Source: Zongyangia gallinarum
Lineage (GTDB): Bacteria; Bacillota; Clostridia; Oscillospirales; Ruminococcaceae
Assembly (NCBI GenBank): GCA_904419315.1
Contig: CAJFQY010000009.1
Coordinates: 1-61,645 of the forward strand
Length of the DNA: 61,645 bases
Reading direction: 5' to 3'
Made by a program: the position numbers and the translations under genes. The notes under the pieces are model-generated. The model did not search any database. It saw only the letters and a program-made list of their open reading frames with translations, and had not been told where the DNA came from. The first letter of the stretch is position 1, and every line of letters begins with the position of its first letter. Of this stretch, positions 1-7,614 are shown one piece after another.

Positions 1-111
1 GGTGTATTGATACAATCTGCGAAACCGACCTCCGCCTTTCTGTGTGCCGTAGGGCAGTTTTTTCATGATCGCCTCCATACTGTTGAGGGCGGGGGTATTA
101 GTAAAGTACAT
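1..111 (-). CDS. Partial small CDS cut by the left edge, unidentified
   Basis: An open frame starts at ATG 111 on the minus strand, preceded by AAAGGAG at a good distance, and runs off the left edge after 37 codons without a stop. The visible N-terminus (MYFTNTPALNSMEAIMKK, then a Gly/Arg-rich stretch) matches no family I can name. A clear ribosome site and tandem hairpins upstream argue that it is real. It lies beyond the terminator of two tRNA-Ser genes, so it could be the end of an integrated element, but no recombinase or att repeat is visible here. Confidence 0.5.
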   Translation of the reverse strand, partial: MYFTNTPALNSMEAIMKKLPYGTQKGGGRFRRLYQYT

Positions 112-136
112 TTTGTCAGCTCCTTTTCTTGAAATG

Positions 137-170
137 AAAAAAGCCCGAAGTCTTTTGCAAAACTTCGGGC
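137..170 (-). terminator. Hairpin with T-tract upstream of the left-edge gene
   Basis: GCCCGAAG (143-150) pairs with CTTCGGGC (163-170), with further inner pairing, and on the minus strand is followed by six T residues (142-137). It lies just before the ribosome site of the left-edge gene, so it would act either as a terminator for upstream reading or as an attenuator of that gene. Confidence 0.65.
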
Positions 171-183
171 AGTGAAACGCAAA

Positions 184-219
184 AACGGCATACAAGTTTT
201 TGGTGACTTGTCTGCCGTT
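184..219 (-). terminator. Second hairpin, terminator-like or antiterminator
   Basis: AACGGCA (184-190) pairs with TGCCGTT (213-219) and ACAAG (192-196) with CTTGT (207-211), with one bulge on each side. On the minus strand the stem runs into five T residues. Together with the hairpin at 143-170 it forms a two-hairpin leader. I see no gene between this and the tRNA terminator. Confidence 0.45.
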
Positions 220-324
220 TGAAGCAGTTATTCTGTTTTACGGGAGTTCAATTCTATCCGCAAAGCAAAAACAGCCGTTTTATATCTACGAATATGCGCC
301 TTGAAATCCCGGCGTTTGGGCAGC

Positions 325-350
325 AAAAAACCCCGATTTTATCGGGGTTT
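325..350 (-). terminator. Terminator of the tRNA-Ser pair
   Basis: A 10-bp perfect stem (328-337 with 341-350, three-base loop) is followed on the minus strand by a run of T. It lies about 35 bp downstream of the tRNA-Ser(GCT) 3' end and fits as the end of the two-tRNA transcript. Confidence 0.8.
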
Positions 351-382
351 ATGCGGAACATATCTTTTATATGTTCCTGTTA

Positions 383-473
383 TGGCGGAGAAGGAGGGAC
401 TCGAACCCTCGCGCCAGTTACCCGGCCTACGCCCTTAGCAGGGGCGCCTCGTCACCAACTTGAGTACTTCTCC
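383..473 (-). tRNA. tRNA-Ser(GCT)
   Basis: This class II tRNA has a long variable arm and is 91 nt including an encoded CCA. The acceptor GGAGAAG pairs with CTTCTCC, the T arm contains GGTTCGAGTCC, and the anticodon loop CTGCTAA gives anticodon GCT, reading AGC and AGU. It follows the other tRNA-Ser with a 43-bp gap in the same direction. Confidence 0.95.
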
Positions 474-516
474 ATGGTAACAAATATAAATCTATTTGAT
501 TGATGATGGTGTTCGA

Positions 517-603
517 TGGCGGAGAGGGTGGGATTCGAACCCACGGCTCTTGCGAGTCACTGGTTTTCAAGACCAGCTCCTTAAACCCCTCGGACACCTC
601 TCC
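517..603 (-). tRNA. tRNA-Ser(TGA)
   Basis: This class II tRNA is 87 nt including an encoded CCA. The acceptor GGAGAGG pairs with CCTCTCC, and the anticodon stem CTGGT/ACCAG closes the loop CTTGAAA, giving anticodon TGA for UCA-type serine codons. It is the upstream member of the tRNA pair. The 146 bp between it and the permease gene at 750 show no feature. Confidence 0.95.
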
Positions 604-749
604 ATAGCAATGTGACGCAAATTATAATAGCATAATTTGCGCCACAAGTCAACCTTTATTTGTCTTTATTGCCCAAACTAGGGGGAGATTCCGCAAGAAA
701 TTCTGGCTCCCTTGGGAAGCGGGGAGAAATGGTCCAGAGATACGAATCG

Positions 750-1388
750 TCAGCCGATGAGATCCTTCTTATCATAGAGGGACAAAACAATGGTACAGGA
801 GATGCAGTAGATAAGAAGGCTGATGACCATGAGGAGAAACAGGGAGGAACTTTGCATAAAGGAAAGGATGCGGCTCATGATATCGGTGCTAAAGGCACAG
901 AAAAAGAGGATGAAGTAAAAGACCATAGCGACAATCCGCCCCTTGACGCCGCCTAGGAAGATAGAGAAGGGATACTGGATGGCCAGATAAACCATGGCGA
1001 TAATAAAGGCCAGAGCGTAGTAGTCGCTAAGCTCTCCAAAACCGGGACGCCCGGGATCGGTCAAAATAAGGCTGCCTAGACTGGAAGAGACAAAACAGAG
1101 AAGGATGCCGATCATGGTCATAACGAAGGTAAAGGCGTATTTGCCAATGATATATTCGCTGCGCCGGATTGGAAGAAAGGCGTAGTAATTCTGGGTGTGG
1201 TAGGCTTCGTCATAGGTGATAAGCCCATAGCCCAGCAGATAGACTACCAGCAGCAGAATAAAGGAGATGACCTGAGGGGCGAAAAAAGCCACGGCTACGG
1301 CCGCAATCGGGAGCAATTTATAGATGGGAGAGGCGCTGAAAAGCTTAGCAGCGTCGCAGCCAATCAAATGAAAGAGATTCTGTACCAT
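750..1388 (-). CDS. ABC-2 type transporter permease
   Basis: This 212-residue protein is almost entirely hydrophobic, with about six membrane segments, as in the short ABC-2 permeases that pair with a separate ATPase. A cytoplasmic loop with FLPIRRSEYIIGKY after the second segment is typical of that family. Its ATG overlaps the stop of the ATPase gene by one base (TAATG), so the two are translationally coupled. It is the third gene of a GntR-ATPase-permease operon resembling the ytr operon of Bacillus. The substrate is unknown; cell-envelope stress or peptide export is the usual role of the class. Confidence 0.85.
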   Translation of the reverse strand: MVQNLFHLIGCDAAKLFSASPIYKLLPIAAVAVAFFAPQVISFILLLVVYLLGYGLITYDEAYHTQNYYAFLPIRRSEYIIGKYAFTFVMTMIGILLCFVSSSLGSLILTDPGRPGFGELSDYYALAFIIAMVYLAIQYPFSIFLGGVKGRIVAMVFYFILFFCAFSTDIMSRILSFMQSSSLFLLMVISLLIYCISCTIVLSLYDKKDLIG

Positions 1389-2251
1389 TACTGCTCATCC
1401 TTTCTGGTATAACCGATGAAGATCTGCTCAATATCCGGCGTTTCATAGACGGCTTCTGTGCCAAAGGTATCTCTAGCCCAGGCCGGATCGTCACAAAGGG
1501 CCTCAAAACCGAAGCTGCTTTTCTGGAAGCTGATGAATTTTTTCTCGGCATTGTCGTCGAGGAGGGAGACAGGCCCTTTGACAATACAGTGGTTTTCGGT
1601 CAGCGTTTCTTTATCCCCAAACAGCAGCATGCGGCCCCTGTGAAGAAAGGCGATATAGTCGGCGGCATGATCCAGATCGGAGGTGATGTGGGTGGAGAAA
1701 AATACGGTGCATTCCTCCTTTTCCATCATCTCCAGGAGAAGATCCAGGATATCCCGGCGCACCAAGGGATCCAGGTTGGCGGTGGGCTCATCCAGGATGA
1801 TCAGTTTGGGATGATGGCATAGGGCCATGGCAAGCTCAAACTGCTTTTTCATCCCCTTGGAGAGGGAAGCGTATTTGGCGCCGGCATCCAGATGGAAACG
1901 GTCCAGTAGCCTGTCAAAGAAGGGCCAATCCCAGTGGGGGAAAAAGGGAGCGGTCATCTTGGCAATGGTGCGCAGTTTCATACCGGGCCAGTAGCCGGCG
2001 TCGTCTCCCACGTAGCCAAGATCCGCCTTGGCCAGATGGCCCGCCTTCTGGGCGTCATGGCCCAAAATGGAAATCGTTCCACCATCCGGCCGGATCATAT
2101 CCAGAATCAGCTTGATGGTGGTGGTTTTCCCGGCACCGTTTTCACCGATAAAGCCGGTGATGAAACCGGTGGGAACCTGTAATTTGTCGATGGAAAGCTC
2201 AAACCTTCCCAGCCGTTTGGTCAGACCTGCAATTTCAATGCGATTTTCCAT
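1388..2251 (-). CDS. ABC transporter ATP-binding protein (YtrB-like)
   Basis: This is the nucleotide-binding subunit of the exporter formed with the permease just downstream. Visible are Walker A (GENGAGKTTT, about residue 40), a signature LSKGMKKQ and Walker B LIILDEPTANLD, followed by an H-loop FFSTHI. I start it at ATG 2251 (MENRIEIAGLTK), which has a GGAG upstream and the usual family N-terminus. A longer frame to 2374 would run back over the GntR gene end. The product is 287 residues, normal for single-domain ABC-2 ATPases. It sits 34 bp after the GntR gene and is probably repressed by it. Confidence 0.88.
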   Translation of the reverse strand: MENRIEIAGLTKRLGRFELSIDKLQVPTGFITGFIGENGAGKTTTIKLILDMIRPDGGTISILGHDAQKAGHLAKADLGYVGDDAGYWPGMKLRTIAKMTAPFFPHWDWPFFDRLLDRFHLDAGAKYASLSKGMKKQFELAMALCHHPKLIILDEPTANLDPLVRRDILDLLLEMMEKEECTVFFSTHITSDLDHAADYIAFLHRGRMLLFGDKETLTENHCIVKGPVSLLDDNAEKKFISFQKSSFGFEALCDDPAWARDTFGTEAVYETPDIEQIFIGYTRKDEQ

Positions 2252-2285
2252 AACATAGACTCCGTTCCGCCCCATGGGGCAAAAA

Positions 2286-2720
2286 TCAAGTGGATTCAGA
2301 ATGGGCTGGTTCCTTTTCGCCAGGGGGCCCTTTATCCGCATCATGTTCCATCTCCCGATAGAGAAGGGTGACAATTTCCGTCAGTTCCTCCAGTGTCATA
2401 TGAATGGCCAGGGAGGAGGAAACAGCTTCAGAGATTTTTTCCTCAATCTGGGCCACCGCGATATTGCGGATGAGATCCATATTTTGGACGGCCACATAGG
2501 TGCCCTTGGAAGGGGCAGTCTCCAGAAAGCCGTCTGCCTCCAGATCGTCATAGGCCCGTTTGACGGTAATGATGCTGACCCTTAGCTCCTTGGCCAGCAG
2601 CCGGATGGAGGGCATTGCCGCCCCCTGTGTGAGTTCCCCGCTTAGGATCATGTTTTTGATCTGCTGCTCGATCTGCTCATAAAGGGGGGTGGGGGAGGCG
2701 CTGGTCACAATAATATTCAC
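2286..2720 (-). CDS. GntR-family regulator, YtrA subfamily
   Basis: This 144-residue protein has an N-terminal winged helix (PLYEQIEQQIKNMI ... SIRLLAKELRVSIITVKRAYDDLE ... GTYVA) and only a short helical C-terminal tail of about 60 residues, the hallmark of YtrA-type GntR proteins that control ABC operons. The start is GTG 2720, with GGTGGT before it. Upstream lies a long perfect palindrome overlapping the -10 box, so it most likely represses its own operon. Its inducer is unknown; in Bacillus YtrA operons respond to cell-wall antibiotics. Confidence 0.88.
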   Translation of the reverse strand: MNIIVTSASPTPLYEQIEQQIKNMILSGELTQGAAMPSIRLLAKELRVSIITVKRAYDDLEADGFLETAPSKGTYVAVQNMDLIRNIAVAQIEEKISEAVSSSLAIHMTLEELTEIVTLLYREMEHDADKGPPGEKEPAHSEST

Positions 2721-2734
2721 ATGGTCACCACCTT

Positions 2735-2777
2735 GTGTTATTATCTGTATATATTTAGTATATACAGATAATAACAC
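2735..2777. promoter_or_regulatory. Operator palindrome, 19-bp perfect arms
   Basis: GTGTTATTATCTGTATATA (2735-2753) is exactly the reverse complement of 2759-2777, separated by 5 bases. It covers the -10 box of the GntR-ABC operon and ends 15 bp from the GTG start, the position of an autoregulatory GntR operator. Confidence 0.85.
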
Positions 2778-2796
2778 TTAGATACGATTCTGTCAA
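2768..2796 (-). promoter_or_regulatory. Sigma-A promoter of the GntR-ABC operon
   Basis: On the minus strand TTGACA (2796-2791), a 17-base spacer and TATTAT (2773-2768) form a near-consensus promoter. The -10 lies inside the right arm of the palindrome, so bound repressor would block RNA polymerase. Confidence 0.8.
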
Positions 2797-2816
2797 TAGG
2801 TATTTTCGGTTTGGCA

Positions 2817-2848
2817 GAAAAAAACAGGACCCTTTATTGGGTCCTGTT
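2817..2848 (-). terminator. Terminator of the VanY / PilN-like operon
   Basis: AACAGGACCC (2823-2832) pairs perfectly with 2839-2848 across a six-base loop and is followed on the minus strand by a T run. It lies 16 bp after the stop of the gene at 2865-3410. Confidence 0.85.
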
Positions 2849-2864
2849 GAAAGGGGGTCGCTTA

Positions 2865-3410
2865 TTAAACGGTCAGGTAAAACTGATAGGCATATCCGTC
2901 GCTATGATCCGTGGGGATGGTGTAATAGACGTGGCTGAAATAGGCGCTTTCTTTTAAAGCGAGGAAAAGCTCTTCAGCGCTGCGCTCGTCGGGGGATGTG
3001 CAGTCCATGATAATGTCGCGGCCTTGAAAGTGGAAGGAGGTAACCTCCACCTGAGGCGGAATGGCCCCGGCAATGGTGAAGAAGATAGCGGTATCATAAT
3101 CGGGCAGCTCGTCAAACTCAATGGTGGCGCCGGCCAGGGCCTGGGCATAGGACTGCATCAGACGGATGGTGTTTTTCTTCCCCAGGATCTGCTCTACATC
3201 GGAGAGGGAAATATTTTCCTGGAGGCTGGTGACCACGGTTTGGGCTCCCGAAATTGAAAAATTCCGCAGGGCTTCAGCGCAGAAGGAGGAAAGCAGGATA
3301 ATGGCGGCCAAGGCAAACGCCACCAGAAGCAGGGAAAACAGCCGGTGTCCGGGATTCTTTTTCTGCCCGGAAAGGCAATACTTAATCCGGGTCCAGAAGC
3401 GGGATGCCAC
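2865..3410 (-). CDS. Single-pass membrane protein with PilN-like C-terminus, function unknown
   Basis: This 181-residue protein has a basic N-terminus, one membrane helix (about residues 26-46, LFSLLLVAFALAAIILLSSF), a helical stretch, and then a compact alpha/beta domain. The pattern PPQVEVTSFHFQGRDIIMDC followed by a helix and ALKESAYFSHVYY resembles the periplasmic domain of PilN / fimbrial assembly proteins, where a strand-strand-helix-strand unit ends in a pattern like F-x-x-V. No other pilus gene is in the window. It follows the VanY-type gene by 33 bp in the same direction, so the pair may act together at the cell surface. The family resemblance is by eye only. Confidence 0.6.
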   Translation of the reverse strand: MASRFWTRIKYCLSGQKKNPGHRLFSLLLVAFALAAIILLSSFCAEALRNFSISGAQTVVTSLQENISLSDVEQILGKKNTIRLMQSYAQALAGATIEFDELPDYDTAIFFTIAGAIPPQVEVTSFHFQGRDIIMDCTSPDERSAEELFLALKESAYFSHVYYTIPTDHSDGYAYQFYLTV

Positions 3411-3443
3411 AGGGCGCCTCCTCCTTTCTTATATAGGATTAGA

Positions 3444-4310
3444 TTAGGCCAGGCCCAGATACTCCTCCAGGCACTGTCCTGCGGCCTCCATGGCCTTGGC
3501 ATTTTCCACCCCTACATAGCGGTAGTGCCAGGGCTCATAGGTAATGCCGGTAATGTCCTGTTTATCTTTGGGATAACGCAGGACAAAGCCGTAATCGGTA
3601 CAGTTGTTGATCAGCCAATCAAAGGCGGCGGTTTCCTCAAAGCCTTCATTGAGGTCGCCGTAATCTTCATAATAGCCGGGATAGACAATATCCAGGGCTA
3701 GGCCGGTGTTGTGCTCGCTGGTGCCGGGGAGGGCCACCCACCGGGCGGCTTCCTTCTCCGCCTCCTCCTGGCTGTAGCCGTAGCCCAGCCATTGCTGGAC
3801 CTGGGCCGCGTAAAGCTCTTCCTGCCGCTGTACCGTCCGGTAGGCGGAGGTGATGGCAAGGCTCACACCGTCTTCCTGGGCAGCGGCCAGCATTTCGTTA
3901 AGGGGCTCCAGGATTCTGGCGTCCACCTGGTAATTGCCGATGACAGTGGCAAGCTCCACGTCATAGTTATCCCCCAAAGGATGGGCGGCAGAGGCGATGA
4001 CCAGCCGCCAGTCGGTGGGATCTACAGTAGAACCGGCAGGAGTAGAAGAGGACTCGGAGGAAGGCTCTTGAGACTCTTCTGTGGAAGAACTGGAACTGCT
4101 GGAATCCAGGCTCTCTGTCCCGCTGGCGCCTTCGCTGATAGAGGATGAAGAGGACGGGTTTTCCCGTGAGCTGGATTCCCCCTCTGCATTCCCTCCTAGG
4201 TTTGCAAAGAGAAGGATGCAGGCCAGGATGATGAGAAACAGTATGATGACCACAAGCAGTGTCTTTCGGTTATTTTTCCTACGGCGGGGGCGGCGTACTG
4301 GCTGGGACAT
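3444..4310 (-). CDS. D-alanyl-D-alanine carboxypeptidase, M15B (VanY/DacY type)
   Basis: This is a membrane-anchored peptidase that trims the terminal D-Ala of peptidoglycan stem peptides. After a basic N-terminus and one membrane helix (about residues 18-37) comes a Ser/Glu-rich linker of about 60 residues, then the M15 domain. Its zinc and catalytic motifs are intact: SAYRTVQRQEELY, the S-x-H-x-x-G-x-A-x-D motif (SEHNTGLALD) and EPWHYRYVG near the end. The length of 288 matches the family. An AGGAGG lies 8 bases before the ATG. It is the first gene of a two-gene unit. No VanR/S/H/A/X neighbours are present, so this is housekeeping envelope turnover rather than glycopeptide resistance. Confidence 0.88.
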   Translation of the reverse strand: MSQPVRRPRRRKNNRKTLLVVIILFLIILACILLFANLGGNAEGESSSRENPSSSSSISEGASGTESLDSSSSSSSTEESQEPSSESSSTPAGSTVDPTDWRLVIASAAHPLGDNYDVELATVIGNYQVDARILEPLNEMLAAAQEDGVSLAITSAYRTVQRQEELYAAQVQQWLGYGYSQEEAEKEAARWVALPGTSEHNTGLALDIVYPGYYEDYGDLNEGFEETAAFDWLINNCTDYGFVLRYPKDKQDITGITYEPWHYRYVGVENAKAMEAAGQCLEEYLGLA

Positions 4311-4418
4311 GATGAAAACCTCCTGATTTTTTTACAGTCCTTGGTGTTATCTTTTGAGATGTATAGGTATCCTATGCGCTGCCAGGCATGACCCATGCGC
4401 GGCAGTAGCATTTTGCTG

Positions 4419-5141
4419 TCAAAGATTTCCTGTGGCGTACATGATGACGGAAAGGGCGCATACCGGCGCTGTTTCACACCGGAGGATCCGAGGCCCTAGG
4501 GTGACGGGAATCAGCCCCGCTTTGGCCGCCAGCTCCACCTCCTCGGGATCAAAGCCCCCTTCGCTGCCCACAAAGAGGGAAAGAGACTTCACCTGGGGGG
4601 AAAGCAGCTGGGAAAGGGGGCGGCCGCCGCCCTCGTAGAAAAAGAGGGAAAGGGGGTCCGAGGCCGCCATCTTGACCGCGCTGTCAAAGCCCACAAGTTC
4701 CCCCACCTGGGGAATCCGGCCCCGGCCGGACTGCTTGGCGGCCTCCAGAGCGATGCGGGAGAAACGGGCCAGCTTCCCCGTCATGGCTTTGGGATCGGGT
4801 CGGGCCACACAGCGCCGGGTCAGCACCGGAACTACCCGGGAAACCCCTAGTTCCACCGCCTTTTGGATGATGAAATCCATCTTATCCCCTTTGGGGAAAG
4901 CTTGGTACAGGGTGACTTGGCAGTCCGGCTCCCCAACGCTGGGGCAGGTGGACAGGATCCGGCAGGAGACGGCGTCCTTCTGGATGTTCTCGATCCGGCA
5001 GTGATAATCCTGCCCCTTCAGGTCGCACAGGACGATGTTTTCCCCCACCGCCATCCGGAGCACCCGGCCGATGTGGCGGGCGTCAGGGCCGGTGATCAGG
5101 GCGGTGTCGCCGCTGATGTTCTCGGTGAAAAAACGGGGCAT
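4419..5141 (-). CDS. rsmE: 16S rRNA (uracil1498-N3)-methyltransferase RsmE
   Basis: This SPOUT-class methyltransferase makes m3U1498 in the decoding region of 16S rRNA, using S-adenosylmethionine. The N-terminal PUA-like part (MPRFFTENISGDTALITGPDARHIGRVLRM) and the C-terminal trefoil-knot motifs FVGSEGGF and LGPRILRCETAP are clearly present. The length of 240 is normal. It starts 2 bp after the prmA stop, so the two form one operon, as in many Bacillota, where the pair normally follows dnaJ directly. Confidence 0.95.
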   Translation of the reverse strand: MPRFFTENISGDTALITGPDARHIGRVLRMAVGENIVLCDLKGQDYHCRIENIQKDAVSCRILSTCPSVGEPDCQVTLYQAFPKGDKMDFIIQKAVELGVSRVVPVLTRRCVARPDPKAMTGKLARFSRIALEAAKQSGRGRIPQVGELVGFDSAVKMAASDPLSLFFYEGGGRPLSQLLSPQVKSLSLFVGSEGGFDPEEVELAAKAGLIPVTLGPRILRCETAPVCALSVIMYATGNL

Positions 5142-5143
5142 GG

Positions 5144-6097
5144 CTATCTCTCCTCACAGCGGCAGGAAAGGGCGCACCATCCGCCGCTCTCTTTTTGCTC
5201 TTCAATGGACAGACCAGCTTCGGCCAGGGCGGCCCGGACGTCGTCGATCCGCTCATCGATAATGCCTGAGGCGATAAAGACGCCGCCGGGGGCCAGAAAG
5301 CGGGGGATGACCGGGCACAGCCGGATGATGACGTCCGCCACAATGTTGGCGCAGATGAGCTGGAAGGTACCGCTGACCTTGTCGGTCAGATCCCCGCAGA
5401 CGGTGTGAAGCCGGTCTTCCACCCCGTTGAGAGCGGCGTTTTCCCTGGAAACCTTCACCGCGTTCTCGTCAATGTCCACGCCGATGGCATCCTTAGCTCC
5501 CAGCAGCAGGGCCGCGATGGAGAGGATGCCGCTGCCGCAGCCAATATCCAGCACATGGGTGTTTTCGTCTACATACCGCTCCAAAAGCTGCATGCAAAGA
5601 CGGGTGGTGTCATGGGTGCCGGTGCCAAAGGCCATACCCGGATCCAGCCGGAGCATGGCCTGCCCCGGACGCAGAGGGGTGTCCTCCCAAGAGGGGCAGA
5701 CCACCAGCCGGGGAGAAATTTCCACTGGATGGTAGTATTTTTTCCAGGCGGTGGACCAGTCCTCCTCCTGGATATCGGCAAGCTCGATGTCCAGCCGGCC
5801 ATAGGAATGGTCTGTATCCTGGGCCTTGAGTGCCCGCAGCATAGATTTTACCCCAGAGAGCTGTTCGGCCCCCTGGAGGTTGTCAGGCAGATAAAGGGTG
5901 ATTTTTGTTTCACATTGGGCCAGTTTCATGAGTTCTTCGTCCACATAGTCCCAATGGATGGTGGTATCCTTCAAAAAGTCTTGAAAATCCTGGGCGTCCT
6001 GTATGGCAAAGCCGGGAAGCCCCAGGGCAATCAGCTGTGTGCTCACCGGGTCGATGCCGGCGGTAGTGGTAAAAATATCAGCTTGTATCCAGTTCAT
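5144..6097 (-). CDS. prmA: Ribosomal protein L11 methyltransferase PrmA
   Basis: It methylates ribosomal protein L11. The N-terminal substrate-binding half is followed by a Rossmann methyltransferase domain: motif I VLDIGCGSGILSIAALLLGA, then GVDIDENAV and CANIVADVI. I start it at ATG 6097 (MNWIQADIFTTT), preceded by GGAGG at 6 bases; a longer frame to 6202 has no ribosome site. The product is 317 residues, as usual. It is the first gene of prmA-rsmE. In B. subtilis this pair lies immediately after dnaJ; here dnaJ ends at 16569, so about 10 kb of other genes intervenes. Confidence 0.95.
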   Translation of the reverse strand: MNWIQADIFTTTAGIDPVSTQLIALGLPGFAIQDAQDFQDFLKDTTIHWDYVDEELMKLAQCETKITLYLPDNLQGAEQLSGVKSMLRALKAQDTDHSYGRLDIELADIQEEDWSTAWKKYYHPVEISPRLVVCPSWEDTPLRPGQAMLRLDPGMAFGTGTHDTTRLCMQLLERYVDENTHVLDIGCGSGILSIAALLLGAKDAIGVDIDENAVKVSRENAALNGVEDRLHTVCGDLTDKVSGTFQLICANIVADVIIRLCPVIPRFLAPGGVFIASGIIDERIDDVRAALAEAGLSIEEQKESGGWCALSCRCEER

Positions 6098-6232
6098 CGA
6101 TGGCCTCCAAAGATGTAGTGCTTGTCGCAAAGTTTTTTGTTCCTCTATTATAGCGGTTTTTCCCCGCCCCGTAAAGATAAAAGGGGACGGGGAAACTGAC
6201 AAACATTTGGAAAACCCTTGGTTTGACGGACG

Positions 6233-6241
6233 TGATATAAT
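6233..6241 (+). promoter_or_regulatory. Extended -10 promoter before the Asp-box gene
   Basis: TGATATAAT (6233-6241) is an extended -10 element, 26 bp before the start codon. No good -35 is present at 17 bp, which is tolerable for an extended -10. AGGAGG follows just before the ATG. Confidence 0.55.
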
Positions 6242-6267
6242 AGAGGGACAAAAGAAAGGAGGCGGCT

Positions 6268-7593
6268 ATGGAAGGAAAATTTTTCAGGCTGGTGCGTCAG
6301 AAGATGATCTGGGTCATTGGAATTGTCCTGGTTGCGGCGCTGCTGGGCTTTAGTATCTACGGCATCTATCGGGCCCGCCAGCAGGAGGGTATCGTCATCC
6401 TGGCGCCGGAGGAGTTTTCGGTGGAGGCGGAGACAGAAAACCTGACCCTGGCCACCGTCCACTGGCTGGACGGCTTTTTGGAGCAGTATCAACAACCCTA
6501 TCTTTCCAGCCTGCGGACCTTGGAAGGGTGGTATATCTCAAACATTGAGGAGTTGGAAAACGGGCAGTATCTGGCGGTACTCTGTCAGTTTACCGCCACA
6601 CCCCAGAGGGCAGGGGGAGAAATCTTCCAGGATTGGGGCATGCAGAACGGCGGGGAGATCTCCTGCCAATGGGTGCTGTGGTTTGAGCGGATCCAGCTTT
6701 CCGATGGAAGGTTCCGCTATGACATGACCCGCAAGGAAACGGTTGCCTCCTATGAGCTGGGCAAGTATCAGGGCAGCGAGCAGCAGGCTCAGGATGAATA
6801 CAATCAGCAGTTTATAGATGAAATCCCCTATGAGCAGACGGAGTACACCTATAAAATTGAGGATGAAGTTTGTTCTGTAAGCTTAGACGGAGGAAAGACC
6901 TGGACCGAGCTTCCCATCTCTCTGGAAGCCCTCTGCACGGTTGGAGATGGCAATTCCTATTACAACCAGCTACAGGAGGGCAGTTATCTCATCACCCCGG
7001 AAAAGACTGCCTTTGTCTATGGAGGCACCTGGGAGAGAGGCCTTTCCATCCTCTACAGCGACGACGGGGGAGAGAGCTGGCAGGATGTCCTCATCGACGG
7101 GAGCATGGACAGTGTCCGGGTCAAGTTTGTCAGCTTTCCCACCCCGGAGACCGGCTATGTGGTAGCCACCGGCGGCCGCACCATGTCCCAGGAGGGACAG
7201 ATGATCTACCGCACCACCGACGGTGGCGCCACCTGGGAGCAGACAGGCCGGGGACCGGAGACATGGCTGCTTCAGTCGGCGGGGTTTGTCAGTGAAGATG
7301 TGGGCTTTTTATGTTATCCTGAGGTAGAAGGCTCCCACAATTTCTACCGCACCGAGGATGGGGGCAAAACCTTTACCCCGGTGGAAATTCCCCCGGCAGG
7401 GGAGTGGGCGGATGCCTTTGTCATCCCCCAATGCCCCACCTGGGAAGAGGGCAAGCTTGTAATGCTGGTGGGACAGGGGGAAAACGGCGATCTGATGGGA
7501 GGCACTGGTATGGCCCGTTATACTTCGGAAGATCTGGGACTGAGCTGGACCTTTGAGGGGCTTTATGAACCGCCTTCCTATGAGCCGGGCTAA
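6268..7593 (+). CDS. Membrane-anchored Asp-box (BNR) beta-propeller protein
   Basis: This 441-residue protein has one N-terminal membrane helix (about residues 15-34, WVIGIVLVAALLGFSIYGIY) and a large extracytoplasmic part. It contains at least five Asp-box turns (SLDGGKTW, SDDGGESW, TTDGGATW, TEDGGKTF, SEDLGLSW), the S-x-D-x-G-x-T-W hairpins of sialidase-like and YCF48-like propellers. I see no sialidase FRIP motif or Arg triad, so enzymatic activity is unlikely; a binding or assembly role is more plausible. It is the only plus-strand gene in the first 27 kb, divergent from prmA and convergent with the sirtuin gene. Function unknown. Confidence 0.8.
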   Translation: MEGKFFRLVRQKMIWVIGIVLVAALLGFSIYGIYRARQQEGIVILAPEEFSVEAETENLTLATVHWLDGFLEQYQQPYLSSLRTLEGWYISNIEELENGQYLAVLCQFTATPQRAGGEIFQDWGMQNGGEISCQWVLWFERIQLSDGRFRYDMTRKETVASYELGKYQGSEQQAQDEYNQQFIDEIPYEQTEYTYKIEDEVCSVSLDGGKTWTELPISLEALCTVGDGNSYYNQLQEGSYLITPEKTAFVYGGTWERGLSILYSDDGGESWQDVLIDGSMDSVRVKFVSFPTPETGYVVATGGRTMSQEGQMIYRTTDGGATWEQTGRGPETWLLQSAGFVSEDVGFLCYPEVEGSHNFYRTEDGGKTFTPVEIPPAGEWADAFVIPQCPTWEEGKLVMLVGQGENGDLMGGTGMARYTSEDLGLSWTFEGLYEPPSYEPG

Positions 7594-7614
7594 ACCGGAA
7601 AAGTTTTCTCTATG

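Noticed and set aside
1345..1584. Short frames overlapping the ABC ATPase and permease genes
   Set aside because: No ribosome sites; explained by the real genes on the same strand in another frame.
3444..4310. Vancomycin resistance gene
   Set aside because: The enzyme family is VanY-like, but no vanH, vanA/B, vanX, vanR or vanS accompanies it; lone copies are common housekeeping carboxypeptidases.
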